Below, in pieces: positions 1 to 11,227 of a stretch of 64,000 bases of DNA. The position numbers and the translations under genes are program-made. The first letter of the stretch is position 1, and every line of letters starts with the position of its first letter. The DNA is taken from the NCBI GenBank assembly GCA_022575985.1, contig JAKSXM010000137.1, positions 19,176,001 to 19,240,000 of the forward strand, written 5' to 3'. Origin of the DNA: Anagrus nilaparvatae. Taxonomy: Eukaryota > Arthropoda > Insecta > Hymenoptera > Mymaridae. The notes under the pieces were generated by a model. The model was not told the DNA's origin and made no database searches. It was given only the letters and a program-made list of their open reading frames with translations.

Positions 1-235
1 TAGTATATTTTTACCCATGGCCACAAAAGTAAAGAATGGCCTAAATCGCACGTAAATTACCGTCCGAGGCAAAGCCGAGGATGGTAAACTGCGATTTGGG
101 GCATCCTTTCTTTGTGGCCAAGGACAAAACATAATTTTTCTTGCTCAGTGTCGAGAAAATACGTTTTTTCGAATAGCGCAGCGGCCAGAAAACACGCACT
201 TTCTGGACACTAACAAGAAAAAACATTTTGAGAGA
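1..235. repeat. Dispersed hairpin repeat, copy 1
   Basis: The core (about 25-125) is a palindrome. An arm reading AAATCGCACGTAAATTACC faces GGTAAACTGCGATTT across a GC-rich loop CCGAGGCAAAGCCGAGG. It is flanked by AAAGTAAAGAATGG on the left and a complementary stretch on the right. Related copies lie near 12960-13140, 31568-31765 and 41812-41960. The copies share both the arms and the following segment that ends near a CCAGAAAA tract. No protein is encoded. It is probably a non-autonomous palindromic element; the superfamily is not identifiable by eye. Confidence 0.6.
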
Positions 236-237
236 TT

Positions 238-318
238 TTCGTACTCCAGTGAGTTATAGCACTCTTGTGTAATAATCTGGGTTCTGGGTTCGATTCACTG
301 TTATGGAAGAGATTTTTT
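238..318 (+). repeat. tRNA-derived (SINE-like) remnant
   Basis: A tRNA-like order of elements is visible. A degenerate A-box/D-arm (CCAGTGAGTTATAGCAC) is followed about 30 nt later by a good B-box (GGTTCGATTCA, about 278-290) and then a T7 run at about 312-318 that could end Pol III transcription. The D-stem and T-stem do not pair properly, so this is not a working tRNA. It is either a tRNA pseudogene or the head of a decayed SINE. Confidence 0.35.
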
Positions 319-578
319 TACATAAAAATTTAGTGATATTGTGGCTGGCGTAGGAACTTATTTTCGGCATAGAATTTAATTGAAAATAAAATTAGGTAGT
401 ACAAAGAATATAAGTTCCGCTATGGGGAGGAGGAGTTTGAAGAAATATGACGGGTTCTGGTAGAAAATTTAACTTTTAATTAAATTTCTCATAAGGTTTT
501 TTTTGCGAATATTCATACTAATTATTTCATGGTATGATAGAATGTAAACGCAATACCATTTGAAGCACTCAATACCTT

Positions 579-902
579 CACTGTAAAAAGTAACTTCCTT
601 ATATTAACAAAAAAAATAGAAAATTTTTGAAAAATTAGTAAATTTTCAAAAAAATTTTAAAAAAATTCGAAAAAAATTGTAAATTTAGTAGATTATCGAA
701 ACATTTGAGAATTCTCCATTTTTTTTGTGCATTTACGAAAAAAGTTGCAAATTCACAATTATTTTTCGTAAATTTACGACTATTTTTTGTAAATTTTCGA
801 AAAACAATTGTCAATTATCAATATTTCTAATGAATTCACAAAAATAAAATCGAGAATTCTCGAATTTTTCGATATAATATACTAAATTTAGTAAATTTAT
901 TT
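579..902 (+). mobile_element. Truncated copy of the CACTGTAAAAAG MITE
   Basis: It starts with CACTGTAAAAAGTAACTTCC, the same terminus as the complete element at 7797-8222. It follows that element through its alternating tracts of poly-T/A and TTTCGAAAA-type words up to TACTAAATTTAGTAAATTTA. The right terminus is missing, because the sequence changes abruptly near 902. Confidence 0.6.
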
Positions 903-3900
903 TCTGCCCTGGATGTGTTCCTTATATATAAAATATTATACTAAACTTGTTTTTGGTCTCAGATCTTTGGCCTTTCCCAAGCGTCACCATTTTTTATATT
1001 AGTCAAATTAATCTTACAAATAAAAAACAACTAAAATTAATTAAATGCATACTAATTTTTGAGTCTATGAAGTGTAATCCTCCTCCACACATCTTTCTAA
1101 AAAAAAACTTTAAAAATAAAAAAAAATTGTATTGAAATTTGATTTAAAAAATTTTTTTCTCTTGGATATTAGCAAAATGTTATACAATCCACGCATATGA
1201 AAATTTACACAGGTAAGTTACAAAGCATTCCCTGTATTTAATGTAGTTGAAAAATATTACCTTTTACCAGTATGTAAACGAGATTCTTTTTTCATGGCAT
1301 ATGTTCGCTTATAAAATCTTAAAATTATTTAAATAATATAGAAATATTTGTTTTAATAAATTACAGAATGGTGAGATATTAACATGGAGCATGTTTATGG
1401 GGAGGAGGTATCCTAGAAATCTAAAAATCAAGAGGGGGTCAAATGTGTCCCATTTAAGGGAAGAGGTTAAATGGGACTTAGAATAATTTTGGGACTAATA
1501 ATTTTGATTTAGAGACTTGGAATCATTCAGTTTAAATGACTTAAAATATGTTTGATTTAGGAGCCTAGAATGATGAGCGTTTATGGAATTAGAATAGTTT
1601 AAATTTATAATCTTAACTTCTAGTAAAATCTAATAATGAATTATAAAAATAGCAAATTATATTTCAATGTTGCCTAAAATTGACGCATTATACCTAGCCT
1701 TCAGCTGTGAGTAAAGATGTTCCATACACTTAGGTTGTGTTTAAGCAAACTGGTTATAAGTTTTTTTAAGTTCACAATTAAATTTTTTCTGAGATTCGAA
1801 ACAGCCTGCTGTAAAACTCGTATTTTTACCAAGACTATTGTCTAATAAAAAAAGAAAAAAATTTTTTATAAGTACTATTATAATCAATCAATTTTTCGTT
1901 TTTAAAATACCCTACCCTACAATTTTCCATCGAGGCTAACATTAAAAAAAAATTGCACGATAAAATAAAATTATAACAGAAATAATATACACATGCGAAG
2001 GTTTGTATAATCATCAAATTTTCACATACATACGTATAAATAATAAATTATGTCATAAGATAATGTACAAACATAGAAGCTTTAATAAAATTTATGTACG
2101 TTGATGACACAGCCTAAGTTATTCCTTGTATGATTTCTCTTCAATTATTATTGTTATATATAAACGAATAATAACATTGTTATAATAAATACGTAGATTA
2201 TATAAGTTTGGTTAGTTATATAATAACAGTAATGACCCGTGAGTATGGATATCGTAAAATCAGTTACAATGTCTAGCTTAAATATAAATTTTAGATGTAT
2301 ATATATGTTCTGCTTGATGGTTTTACCTTGTATATCTATGTACGTTAATAAATGCTGACTCGGAGTACAGTTGGATTAAAGGTGGTAATGTTCATAAATT
2401 ATTTAAACGAAATGCACGATCATCATGGAAATATATTTTCTCTAATTTTTTGAGTTTAATTTATTGTAATTATACTGATATAAAATATAAATTATTTCTT
2501 CGTTTCTATATATGAATATGAAAAATTTTATTTTAGTCTGAGGTGTTCTAAATTTTAACAGAATTATATGCTTTAAAAATGCAGGGTATACCAAAATTCG
2601 TGAGCTTGTTGAGGAATTGTTCCATTTTAAAGTTAATACGTACTAAAAACTTAAATAACAATGGGTTTTAATCAAATTTTAATTGATGTTTTGTATTTAT
2701 TATCTCACCGAGCGCAAGAATTTTGGAATTTTCTGATGAATTCACTCCGCAGGTACGTATAATATAAATTTTTAGACATAGCACTCGCTCAGGTTAAGTA
2801 TCGCACTATCCGATGGTCTTGGAAATTTTTTTAAATGATTGGGTAGCGAAACAATGTAATATGCTTTCAAAGATAATTCGATTAGAAAAGTTTGTTCTCA
2901 AAAAATAATCGAATTGTTTTCAAGTAGACTTTTTGCAGTTTTTTTAACGCCAGACTTTTGGAAGCGGGAAAAAACTATTCTGCGATAAACAGAACTAAAA
3001 AATATTTCTTTGGGTAAGGATTTTCTGTTTTTTTGAATTTTTTACGAATTTTAATCTACACCCTCTAAATATGGCCAAAAAATAGGAGTGAAGTGGTAAA
3101 ATAGACATCTTTTCCAGCTTTCATAAATCTCCGTATCAGCGTAAATGGATTGAATCACCGGCATATTGGCCAGTATTTTAAACGATGTTTTAGAAATCCG
3201 GTAGCCTCAAGGGATTATTTATTAAAGTAAAAATTAATTTAGGTATTCCAACATTTACTTTTGCAAAAAATGAAAATTTTCTTTTTTATAATTACAAATA
3301 TTATTTGATATAAAAGAATTTAATTATTTTTGCAAAAACAAAATGGTGTTTATTTTAATTCACTTATTAATTAAAATTTAAATAATTGATTTTTAATTAA
3401 AAAATAAAAACAAAGGTACATTAATAGAGCTGAAATTGATCCACGAAAAGGGTATAATTGAAAATTACAATAAAACAAACGAAAATTAAAGAAAAATAGA
3501 AGCGCTTGCGTATAAAATAAAAAAATTTTTTAAAAGTAAAATTGAAATAAATGAACATCGTAGTAGATTTAACCACGTACATACAAAAATAACAAGGTAT
3601 ATCTTTGTCATTGGCAGATAAATTTTAACAAAAGGCGTGGTTCGATATCATCTCCACCCAATTATATAAACATTTTACACCTGTTCTAATTATTTTTTTT
3701 TAATCAATAATTAATTTTTTTTTTAATCTTCTATTAAAACTTTTTTAAAGACATCATTTTATGTAATATTTGTTCAGTTGAAATATTTGGATTTTATTTT
3801 TTGCAAATATGAATTATTAATTTTAAAATAATTTCTATAATTTTGAATAATTTAATATAATTAGAATTTTAATTTAATTTTTCTAATAAAATGTTTCAAC

Positions 3901-4111
3901 TTTTACCTAATTTAAATATAATTTTAATCCAAAGTCACGTAGTCATGAGATTTGAATTTTTACAAAAAACTATTTTTCAGTTTTTTGGTTTAATTATGAT
4001 TAAATGGAATGAAAATATTAAACTATATTAGTTGGAGTACCTGTATAAAGGAGTTGAAAAAAATTGCATTTTTATTTTTTTTTTTCGACAAAATAATAAA
4101 GACCGTACTAA
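903..4111. other. Intergenic AT-rich stretch
   Basis: No gene, RNA or complete mobile element is supported. A purine-rich patch at 1380-1600 contains GGGGAGGAGG and AGAGGGGGTC words that recur loosely near 10340-10450. Small islands at 2583-2630 and 2700-2748 look faintly exon-like, with AG on the left and a clear CAG|GTACGT donor word at 2748, but are too short to call. Confidence 0.5.
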
Positions 4112-4255
4112 AGTTTATATTTTTGCCCTAATAATGAACAACATGTAGAAAACTATGACCGAAAATCTGATGAATGTCTCAAGAAATTTTATGAGAAGAG
4201 GCACCTCAATAATAAAAAACGCTGCCAAGTGATTGGCACTATGGTTCCTCATTAA
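4112..4255 (+). pseudogene. Short coding-like remnant, unrecognised
   Basis: This is an open frame of 47 codons plus a stop with no ATG at its head. It directly precedes the 467-bp tandem array. The residues are unusually coding-like for this AT-rich background: charged and Cys-containing, including DRKSDECLKKFYEKRHLNNK and ending QVIGTMVPH. The local base composition is less AT-skewed than its surroundings. No family is recognised. It could be the last exon of a gene, a transposon remnant or chance, since its length alone is not significant at this composition. Confidence 0.2.
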
Positions 4256-4479
4256 CAATAGCAAAATATTTATAATGGTCTATTTTATCTAATAAAAATT
4301 ATAATTTGAGATATCAGTATTTCATAAAAAAAAAGTTAAATACCGTATTTTATAAGAAAAAAAATGTTGCTGTGATTTAATGTTTTTTATTTAACAAATT
4401 TTTAGAAAAAAATTTTCAATAAACTAGGTATTACACTTAAAAAAAAAACAATATTACAGATTTTTTAATTTTTATGTTT

Positions 4480-5783
4480 TATTAATATTGAGAAAAAAAT
4501 TTTGAAAAAATTCGGTATCAGATCCAAAAAATTACTATGAATAAGTTTTCTAAAACTATTACTCTCATAGAAATTAATTAGGTACTACGTCCGAACAAAA
4601 AAAAAATTTGGTATTCTTTGTATTTTTTTGTGAAAAAAATTTTGGGAAAAAAATTTTCAAAAAATTAATTATCAGATTTGAGATATCGAGTAAAAACCAT
4701 ACTTTCAAATATAAGTACTTTTATGGAAATAAATGAGATATTACACCTAAATTAAAAAAAAAAAAAGTATTTTGAAATCTCTTGATGAAAAAATTTTTGA
4801 AAAAAAAATTAGATCTTAATTCCATAATGGTTGTTAAATACCACCGATTGCAAAATTTTCAAATATTAGTACTTTCATGGAATTAAAGGAAGTATTACAC
4901 TAAAAAAAAAAAAAAATATTACAGATTTTTTAATTTTTTTGATTTTTTAATTTTGAGAAAAAAATTTTGGAAAAAATTAAGTTTCAGGTCCAAAAAATTA
5001 CTATAAACGATATTTCTAAAACTAGTACTCTCATAGAAATCAATTAGGTACTACATCCAAAAATAAAAAAAAATTAAGTTTTTTTTGTATTTTTTTGTGA
5101 AAAAAATTTTGAGAAAAAAATTTTCAAAAAATTAGTTATCAGATTCGAGATATCGAGTAAAAATAGTACTTTCAAATATAAGTACTTTCATGGAAATAAA
5201 TTAGGTATTACATCCAAATTAAAAAAAAAAAAAAAATAGTTTGAGATTTTTTGATGAAAAAATTTTGGAAAAAAAATTAGGTCTTAATTCCATAATGGTT
5301 GTGAAATATCACCGGTTAAAATATTTTCAGATATTCGTACTTTCATAGAAAAAAATTAAGTATTACGTCCTAAAAAAAAAAAAATTTTGGCATTTTTTGT
5401 ATTTTTTGGCAACAAAAATTTTGAGAAAAAAATTAAAAAAAAATTAAGTATCAGATCCAAAAAAATGCTATAAACGATATTTCTAAAACTAGTACTTCCA
5501 CAGAAATAAATTAAGTACTGCGTCCGTAAAGAAAAAAAAAATTGGTATTTTTTGTATTTTTTTATGAAAAAAATTTTGGGAAAAAAATTTTCAAAAAATT
5601 AGTTATCAGATTCGAGATATCGAGTAAAAATCGTACTTTCAAATATAGGTACTTTCGTGGAAATAAATGAGGTATTACATCCAAATTAAAAAAAAAAAAA
5701 AGTAGTTTGAGATTTTTTGATGAAAAAATTTTTGAAAAAAAAATTAGGTCTTAATTCCATAATGGTTGTGAAATTTCACCGGT

Positions 5784-5790
<7 letters not shown>
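4480..5790 (+). repeat. Higher-order tandem repeat, 467-bp period
   Basis: The word CTTAATTCCATAATGGTTG recurs at 4816, 5283 and 5750, a spacing of 467 each time. The word CAGATCCAAAAAATTACTAT or a close variant recurs near 4515, 4984 and 5455. Each 467-bp unit is built from about three diverged subunits of roughly 155 bp. These share AGTACTTTCATGGAAAT, AAATTAGGTATTAC and long A/T homopolymer tracts. About 2.8 units are present, ending in a CA microsatellite. Confidence 0.75.

Positions 5791-5791
<1 letters not shown>

Positions 5792-5820
<29 letters not shown>
5792..5820 (+). repeat. (CA)n microsatellite
   Basis: A run of alternating AC of about 28 nt closes the 467-bp tandem array. Confidence 0.95.
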
Positions 5821-5823
<3 letters not shown>

Positions 5824-5935
5824 TACTTTTTTTAAAAACCGGTTTTTTAGCTTCCTGAGGTCCCAAAACGTGCTTATATGCCAAAAAATCAAAAATCAAA
5901 ATTTCATCTATCACAAAGGTTCCTCTATGAGGAAC

Positions 5936-6090
5936 CAAAAAATGAATTAATTTGCAAAATTACAAGCTACAAAATGCTATATTTTCCAAGAAAGTCACTT
6001 TTTTCGTAAATTTATGAAAAAAAGCAACTTTTTCGAAAAATAAAACATTTTGCAGCTTGAGATTTTGTAAGTTAATTCATTTTTTTATTA
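5936..6090. repeat. Palindromic repeat
   Basis: The left arm (AATGAATTAATTTGCAAAAT, ACAAGCTACAAAATG) is matched by its reverse complement on the right (CATTTTGCAGCTTGAG, TTAGTTAATTCATTTT-like). Between them are nested TTTTTCG/CGAAAAA words. It is a foldback structure of about 150 bp with no coding content. Confidence 0.55.
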
Positions 6091-6202
6091 TTGATGTGTC
6101 TCTTCTCTTAAAATTTCGTTAAAATCATTTTTTGAGCAAATATACTGCTCAAATTAGTTTTAGAGGTTATGTTCGATTTACCGAGTCGAACCTGCCGTTA
6201 AA

Positions 6203-6308
6203 GGGTCCGAGACAATCGACCCGAATTTTCGGAAGTGAGGGGGTAAAATTTTCCTATTATGTCCATGCTAAATCCCCTCCCCAAATTCGGGTCGATTGTC
6301 TCGGACCC
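6203..6308. mobile_element. Foldback element with 26-bp arms
   Basis: The left arm at 6203-6228 starts GGGTCCGAGACAATCGACCC. It is perfectly reverse-complemented at 6283-6308, which ends GGGTCGATTGTCTCGGACCC. The arms are much more GC-rich than their surroundings, and the spacer is about 54 nt. It is probably a small MITE or foldback unit; no clear target duplication is visible. Confidence 0.6.
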
Positions 6309-7313
6309 AAATTATATTGAAATTTTACTATTTGATTTACAAAATTAAAAAATTAATACCTTTCGGTGACATGAGACTCTTTTTTACTTTTTTCAAACTA
6401 GAAGGGAAGTTTAACCCTCGTAGGTCACTGTGGGTCAAAATGATCCCAGACTTTTTTTACGCAGCTAAAATAAAGAAGGATTTTTTAAAATAAAAAAGGG
6501 TTCTAAAATACCAGAATTGATCTAGAAACCCCAAAGATTATTCTAAAAAAAGAAATATATATATAAAAAAACGGATGGGGTCAAAAAACGTCATGTGTCT
6601 AAAAAGTGACCTAAACCATGTGTGACCTTTAAGGGTTAAACATACCGTATAATTTGTAAGGATAAAAGAATTGAATGGTGATCATTAAAAAACTTTTTTT
6701 TGTTGATTTTTTAAAAATATTATGAAATATCTAGTTTAATGAAAATATATCTATTATAGATAAAAATTTCAATATCAGAATACAGTTTAAAGTTCACGGG
6801 AAATAAAGATTGAGTGTAAGTAAAGACTCAAGGCGCGGTACGACCCGTGCGACGAAGAGGCTGGTTCTACAAACACCGTAAATGGGGGTCGCAACTGCAA
6901 GCGCAACTGTAACATAATGCGCAAAGACCAAAAATCAGCTTCTCCTATCTCTCTTGGAATCTCTCTAAACTAATCTCTGATAGAAGTCACAAGAGCGCAC
7001 AAGTGCGTTCCGTTGCGTCGTCAGCGTTGAATTAAAATGAAAGGTTTCATATCATGATAAATACATATTTCCTTTATCAAGAGCTAACAAACTCATTGTT
7101 GCAGAATACCCAAATATTTCACTTATCTGATAAGATTTTGGATATTGAAATTAATAGCGTCCAATATACTTAATTGTTGTAATTCGATTTTTTTATCGAA
7201 AATGTGTAAATTCTTGCTCCAACCGCGAAAATTTCGTGGATCTTGAGACCTACGAGTATACGAAATCTTTGGAATGGCATACAGAGCTAAATTATTGATA
7301 AACCGATCTATTA
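6309..7313. other. Intergenic stretch with a dispersed GCGCAA-rich repeat
   Basis: At about 6885-6945 there is a word series (GCAAGCGCAACTGTAACATA, ATGCGCAAAGACC) that resembles, in reverse complement, the segment at 31435-31510. Looser similarity is seen at 16625-16800 and 23715-23790. Nothing else is supported. Confidence 0.4.
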
Positions 7314-7387
7314 AGGTTGAATCAGGTGGATAAAAATAGCATTTTTCAATTTAAAACTTCTGGAAATCGAAACTTCTGGATAATATA

Positions 7388-7664
7388 GGCGCCAGCCATA
7401 CTAATCTCGCCCAAAAATTAAATTTCTTTTTCCGAGGATAAAAATAGGTAGTATTTATGTTTTTCGACCCGCTTACACGAATCCGGGGTCCGTTTTGCGA
7501 ATTTCGTGGTCAATTTTTTGTTATTAATAAATTATTGCAAAATTGGCCAATAATTTGTTAATTCGTGTTCAGCGGGCCAAAAAACATAAATACCACCTAT
7601 TTTTATCCTCGGAAAAAGAAATTTAATTTCTTAATTTTTGGGCGAGATTAGTATGGCTGGCGCC
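7388..7664. mobile_element. Nested MITE, family A (GGCGCCAGCC ends)
   Basis: The terminal inverted repeats start GGCGCCAGCCATACTAATCT and end with the reverse complement, flanked by TA on both sides (7386-7387 and 7665-7666). The inverted arms run about 90 bp. The interior contains GACCCGCTTACACGAAT and TTGTTATTAATAAATTATTG. These are shared with the element at 20834-21089, which places both in one family despite different outer ends. Confidence 0.75.
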
Positions 7665-7796
7665 TAGACTAGGAATATTTAATTCTTATAGCCATTTAAC
7701 AAGTTATATTTCCCTTCGAAATAAAAAAAAAATGTTGAAAATTTACTAACTACGACGGAGAAATTAGCGCCTGAAATTTCTTTAATTTTTGAGGTA

Positions 7797-8222
7797 CACT
7801 GTAAAAAGTAATTTTCTTAGATTTACAAAAAAAATAGAATTTTTTCGAAAAATTATTAAATTTTCAATAAATTTTGTAAATATTCGATAAAATCGTAAAT
7901 TTACTAAATTTAGATATATTCTCGAAAAATTCGAGAATTCTCGATTTTTTTTTGTGAATTTACGAAAAAAGTTGTAAATTCACAACTATTTTTCGTAAAT
8001 TTACAACTATATTTTGAAAATTTTCGAAAAAAAATTGTAAATTATCAATTTTTCTTGCGGATTCACAAAAAAAATTGTGAATACTCGAATTTTTCGATAA
8101 TATACTAAATTTAGTAAATTTACGATTTTTTTCGAATATTTACAAATTTTTTCGAAAATTTACTAATTTTTCGAAAATGTTCTCATTTTTTTGTTAATAT
8201 AAGAAAGTTACTTTTTACAGTG
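7797..8222. mobile_element. Nested MITE, family B (CACTGTAAAAAG ends)
   Basis: It begins CACTGTAAAAAGTAA and ends TTACTTTTTACAGTG, flanked by TA at 7795-7796 and 8223-8224. The 426-bp interior is almost wholly made of short A/T tracts and TTTCGAAAA, AATTTACGA and GAGAATTCTCG words that are self-complementary. A truncated sister copy is at 579-902. There is no coding capacity. The TA target fits Tc1/mariner-type MITEs. Confidence 0.75.
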
Positions 8223-8974
8223 TACTTAATCAATCAAGACTTTTTAATAAAGTTTATGATTTTAAAAATCTTTGATTTAAATATTTAGGACATTATTTAA
8301 CATCAATGCACTAAAAAAATTTTTTTATTTTCTAAATTTTTTCCCGAAAAAATTGATATTTTGAAAAGTATATGTTAGGTCAAAAATCAAAAAATTTAAG
8401 AAATATTTTTATATTATTGTTAGAAGTTAGAAATTGAAATTTTTTTTAGTGAATCAATACTAAATAATGTCGATAAAATTTCTTTAAATTACGATATTTA
8501 ACTAAAAACACTTAAATTTGAATATTATGCACAACAAATATTTATTTGTAATGATTTTTAATTTATTTTTTTTTAATGCACTGAAACTGCAAAAAAATTA
8601 TATTTTTTATTAAAATAAATTTTATTTGAGGTTAATTATTATTTTTTTTAGGGGTGGATCGAGTCAAATTAAACTTTTTTGGCTAAATCCACTCTTAAAT
8701 AAGAGGTTGAGCGTGGATTGAGACCTTTCCCCCAAATATTATACTCAAAGATTTTGAAAATCAGTAACTTTATGAAAGAGTGTTGATTAAATACCTCAAA
8801 AATGAAAGAAATTTCAAGCACAAATATTCTCGCCCGTAGTCAATAAATATTCCAATTTTTTTTTTTTTTAATTCAAAGGTTGAGAAATGGCTATAAGAAT
8901 TAAAGATTTCAGAAATTTCGATTTCGAGAAATTTTTGATCGAAAAATTCTATTTTTATCCAAATGACTCAACCT

Positions 8975-10468
8975 TAATTGCGTGCCAGATTTATGCTTAA
9001 ATATGATTTTTTATTAATTTAACCAATAAATTGGTTAATTTTCAACTAATAGTCACGTAACAGTGTTTAACCATAGTGTATTAGGTTGGCTCGTCAGTAG
9101 ACTCCTAATACACCTTAACTAGACACCGTTTAATTATTTAAAAAACAGAAAATATTAAAAATATAAATTTTTTTGTTGAAATTTTGCGTAAGTACTTGCC
9201 TTACACATGTTTCCAAAACGACTATGAATGCTTGCTTGTGTACACCGCACCGTTAGAAAGGAGAAGTTTTTTTTTCTCTTTCTAACTTTTTTTTCCAAAC
9301 TTCAAATCTCCAAAATCATTTAGGACTCTTGTACAGTGTACTGATTTGGTCTGGGAGTTATTTGCTTGCAATTAAATAAGAAATAATAATAGTCTAAAGC
9401 GCATAGTTTTTGCAATGAGGAGCGTAAATCAAAAAATTTGGCAGTAGGGAAATACAAAAAAAAAAAAAAAATTACTTACTTATTTGATTGAATGAATAAA
9501 TATTTTTAGTATTTAAAATAATTATATTTTTTGACGTGTTTAATGATTGTACGTTGGTTGAGGTTCCAAGACTAAAAGAAAATTGACTATGAGCATTTCT
9601 ATATCCTAAAATTTTATTTGTTCTACTCTAATTAATTTGAAAACAAATTACTTAAAATTGATTATGTTCAAGATAACTTTTGTATCTAAAAATAAAAAAA
9701 AAACAAATGCTTTATATTATTTTTTATCTGTTTTTCATATACTTCATAAACAGGAACTTGTCCTGCAAAATCTAACTGAACACTTGCATGATTCGTGTAC
9801 TACTTTAAAGGGTTATGAAAAGACTGTGTGTCTCTAACATGATTAAATTTTAAACAATGTTGAAAAAAAGAAAAATTTTATTCGGAAATTGAGGTTTGTA
9901 CCTAAGGAACTTAGTTAAGAAAGAATTCTTTGTATTAAAAATATACGTAATTCCGAATTGTAAAAGTTGAAAATTTCATTTTCTTCATCCACTTCTGGCT
10001 ATGACTATCCTCTTCTTGCCATTACATGGTATACTGTTAAGTAGATTGTAAAAATTCATTTTAGACCATTTTTTTTGCATTTTTAATTGATATTAGTGCC
10101 AGAGTATTTTCAAAACGTTAAACGTTTTAAAAAGCCTATAACTACAAACATTTTTTCAGCAACAAGCTCCCAAAAACATAAATAAAACCAAATTTGTTTT
10201 AGTAAAAACCGCTGCCTTTACATTTATGAATTGCAAAAGCCGAGGCAATAGCTGAAAATTTCAAGTTACTCCATTTTTTTGGCACTTGGTTTAAAAAAGA
10301 TAATATTAAATATTAAAACTGGAATTTAATCAACTTCAAAATCATGATTATAGAGAGGAGAACTCCAGAAATTCTGGTAATAACGAGAGGGGTAAAATTT
10401 AACATTAAATAACTTGGGAAACGAGAGGGGGGGGGGTGTAAAATGGAACTACTTCAGATTTCGGTTTT
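8975..10468. other. Intergenic AT-rich stretch
   Basis: No firm feature. 9063-9120 holds a GC-richer patch (GGTTGGCTCGTCAGTA) loosely related, inverted, to 13975-14025. A possible short terminal exon on the + strand at 9753-9837 is described separately. A G-run near 10427-10437 is a simple sequence. Confidence 0.4.
9753..9837 (+). other. Possible small terminal coding exon
   Basis: A pyrimidine-rich tract ending TTCATAAACAG is followed by 27 coding-like codons and a TAA (starting ELVLQNLTEHLHD, ending YEKTVCL). The block is less AT-skewed than its flanks. No family is recognised and no upstream partner exon was found, so chance is a serious alternative. Confidence 0.15.
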
Positions 10469-10600
10469 TTATTTAAATCTTGACAAATGTTTGTTATACT
10501 GTCCAGTATTTCGGGCTTCAATTCTATAGAGACGGACTCTTGTACCATCTGAAGAATGGGTTGTATTCTCCTCCAACCCACTTACTGACTTCATTTTCTT
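10469..10600 (-). other. Possible terminal coding exon, minus strand
   Basis: Read on the minus strand, TTAATTTTGCAG is a good acceptor. It is followed by exactly 44 codons ending in TAA (starting KKMKSVSGLEENTTHSSDG, ending NKHLSRFK). The block is clearly less AT-rich than its flanks, and an AATAAA overlaps the stop. The protein is not recognised. It may be the last exon of an undetected gene running right to left, a retropseudogene scrap or chance. Confidence 0.25.
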
Positions 10601-11169
10601 CTGCAAAATTAACACATTTATTGTGCAACCATCAATCATGCACTAAGTTTTAACACTTCATTTAATACACTGCCTATTATTAGGTGCGTTTTTCAGTAAT
10701 TTGTATATTAATTATAGGGCAAAGTTCTATACCTTTTGTCAAGAAAATTTTCAGTTCTTTTGGACACGATTAAGAAAAAACAATTTGTTAGATAACTATC
10801 ATATTTAAAATTTGGGCCTCTATCAAAGTGTCGATGAATATTTGGTGTAAAAAATTTTATTTAAAAAGCGTGTTTATATGTTCATCAGATAGTTTGCTTC
10901 CCTCAATCCATTTTAGCTTAGCAGCTAGTAATTATTATGCTATATGTTACTTGTCATTTTAATTGCTAATTTTCATTACTAGCAATATTACAGGGTGCTG
11001 GATCAAGTTACATTTTAATTAAGTTAATTTTTAGTAATTGATCAATGCTGGTTAAAAACGTCAATTGTTTTTTAAGGAACTAAAAATATAATGATATTTT
11101 TAATTAATTAAATCAAAACATATTTATTTTAATTTATTTATTGATCCTTCTTTTTACAACTTGTTTTTG

Positions 11170-11227
11170 TATAATAATTAGACGACTAGTTTCAGGAATA
11201 AATTCCCATCATCAGGTCTGTATTATA
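11170..11227 (-). ncRNA. Hammerhead-ribozyme-like fold (type I, short stem III)
   Basis: On the minus strand the conserved words appear in order: CTGATGA (11209-11215), stem II GGGAAT/ATTCCT (11202-11207 with 11194-11199), GAAAC (11189-11193), then ACTAGTC with the cleavage triplet GTC. Stem III is only the palindrome ACT/AGT. Stem I pairs AGAC (11216-11219) with GTCT (11080+100 to +103, i.e. 11080 is not meant: the bases are 11180-11183). After a 1x3 internal loop it continues as TATAATA/TATTATA (11221-11227 with 11170-11176). An unpaired U sits between CTGATGA and stem II. Predicted cleavage is between 11184 and 11183. Short-stem-III hammerheads are known in Penelope-like elements, and a matching ORF tail lies 345 bp upstream on the same strand. 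Confidence 0.5.

Larger units (their letters stand above)
7314..8974. mobile_element. Large inverted-repeat element, TA-flanked, carrying two nested MITEs
   Basis: The left terminus AGGTTGAATC and right terminus GACTCAACCT are both flanked by TA. Matching continues inward through GGATAAAAATAG, AATTCTTATAGCCATTT, TTTAATTTTTGAGGTA and AAAATCTTTGA-type words, giving arms of about 270 bp. The left arm is interrupted by two complete TA-flanked elements (7388-7664 and 7797-8222). Removing them restores the alignment with the uninterrupted right arm (about 8720-8974). There is no ORF, so it is a non-autonomous element, Tc1/mariner-like by its TA target. Confidence 0.7.

Noticed and set aside
238..318. 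Functional tRNA gene
   Set aside because: A- and B-box words are present, but D- and T-stems do not pair and no acceptor stem is seen.
2583..2748. Two exon-like islands with AG on the left and a CAG|GTACGT donor
   Set aside because: Too short; the frames on each side cannot be joined to anything, and no partner exons are visible.
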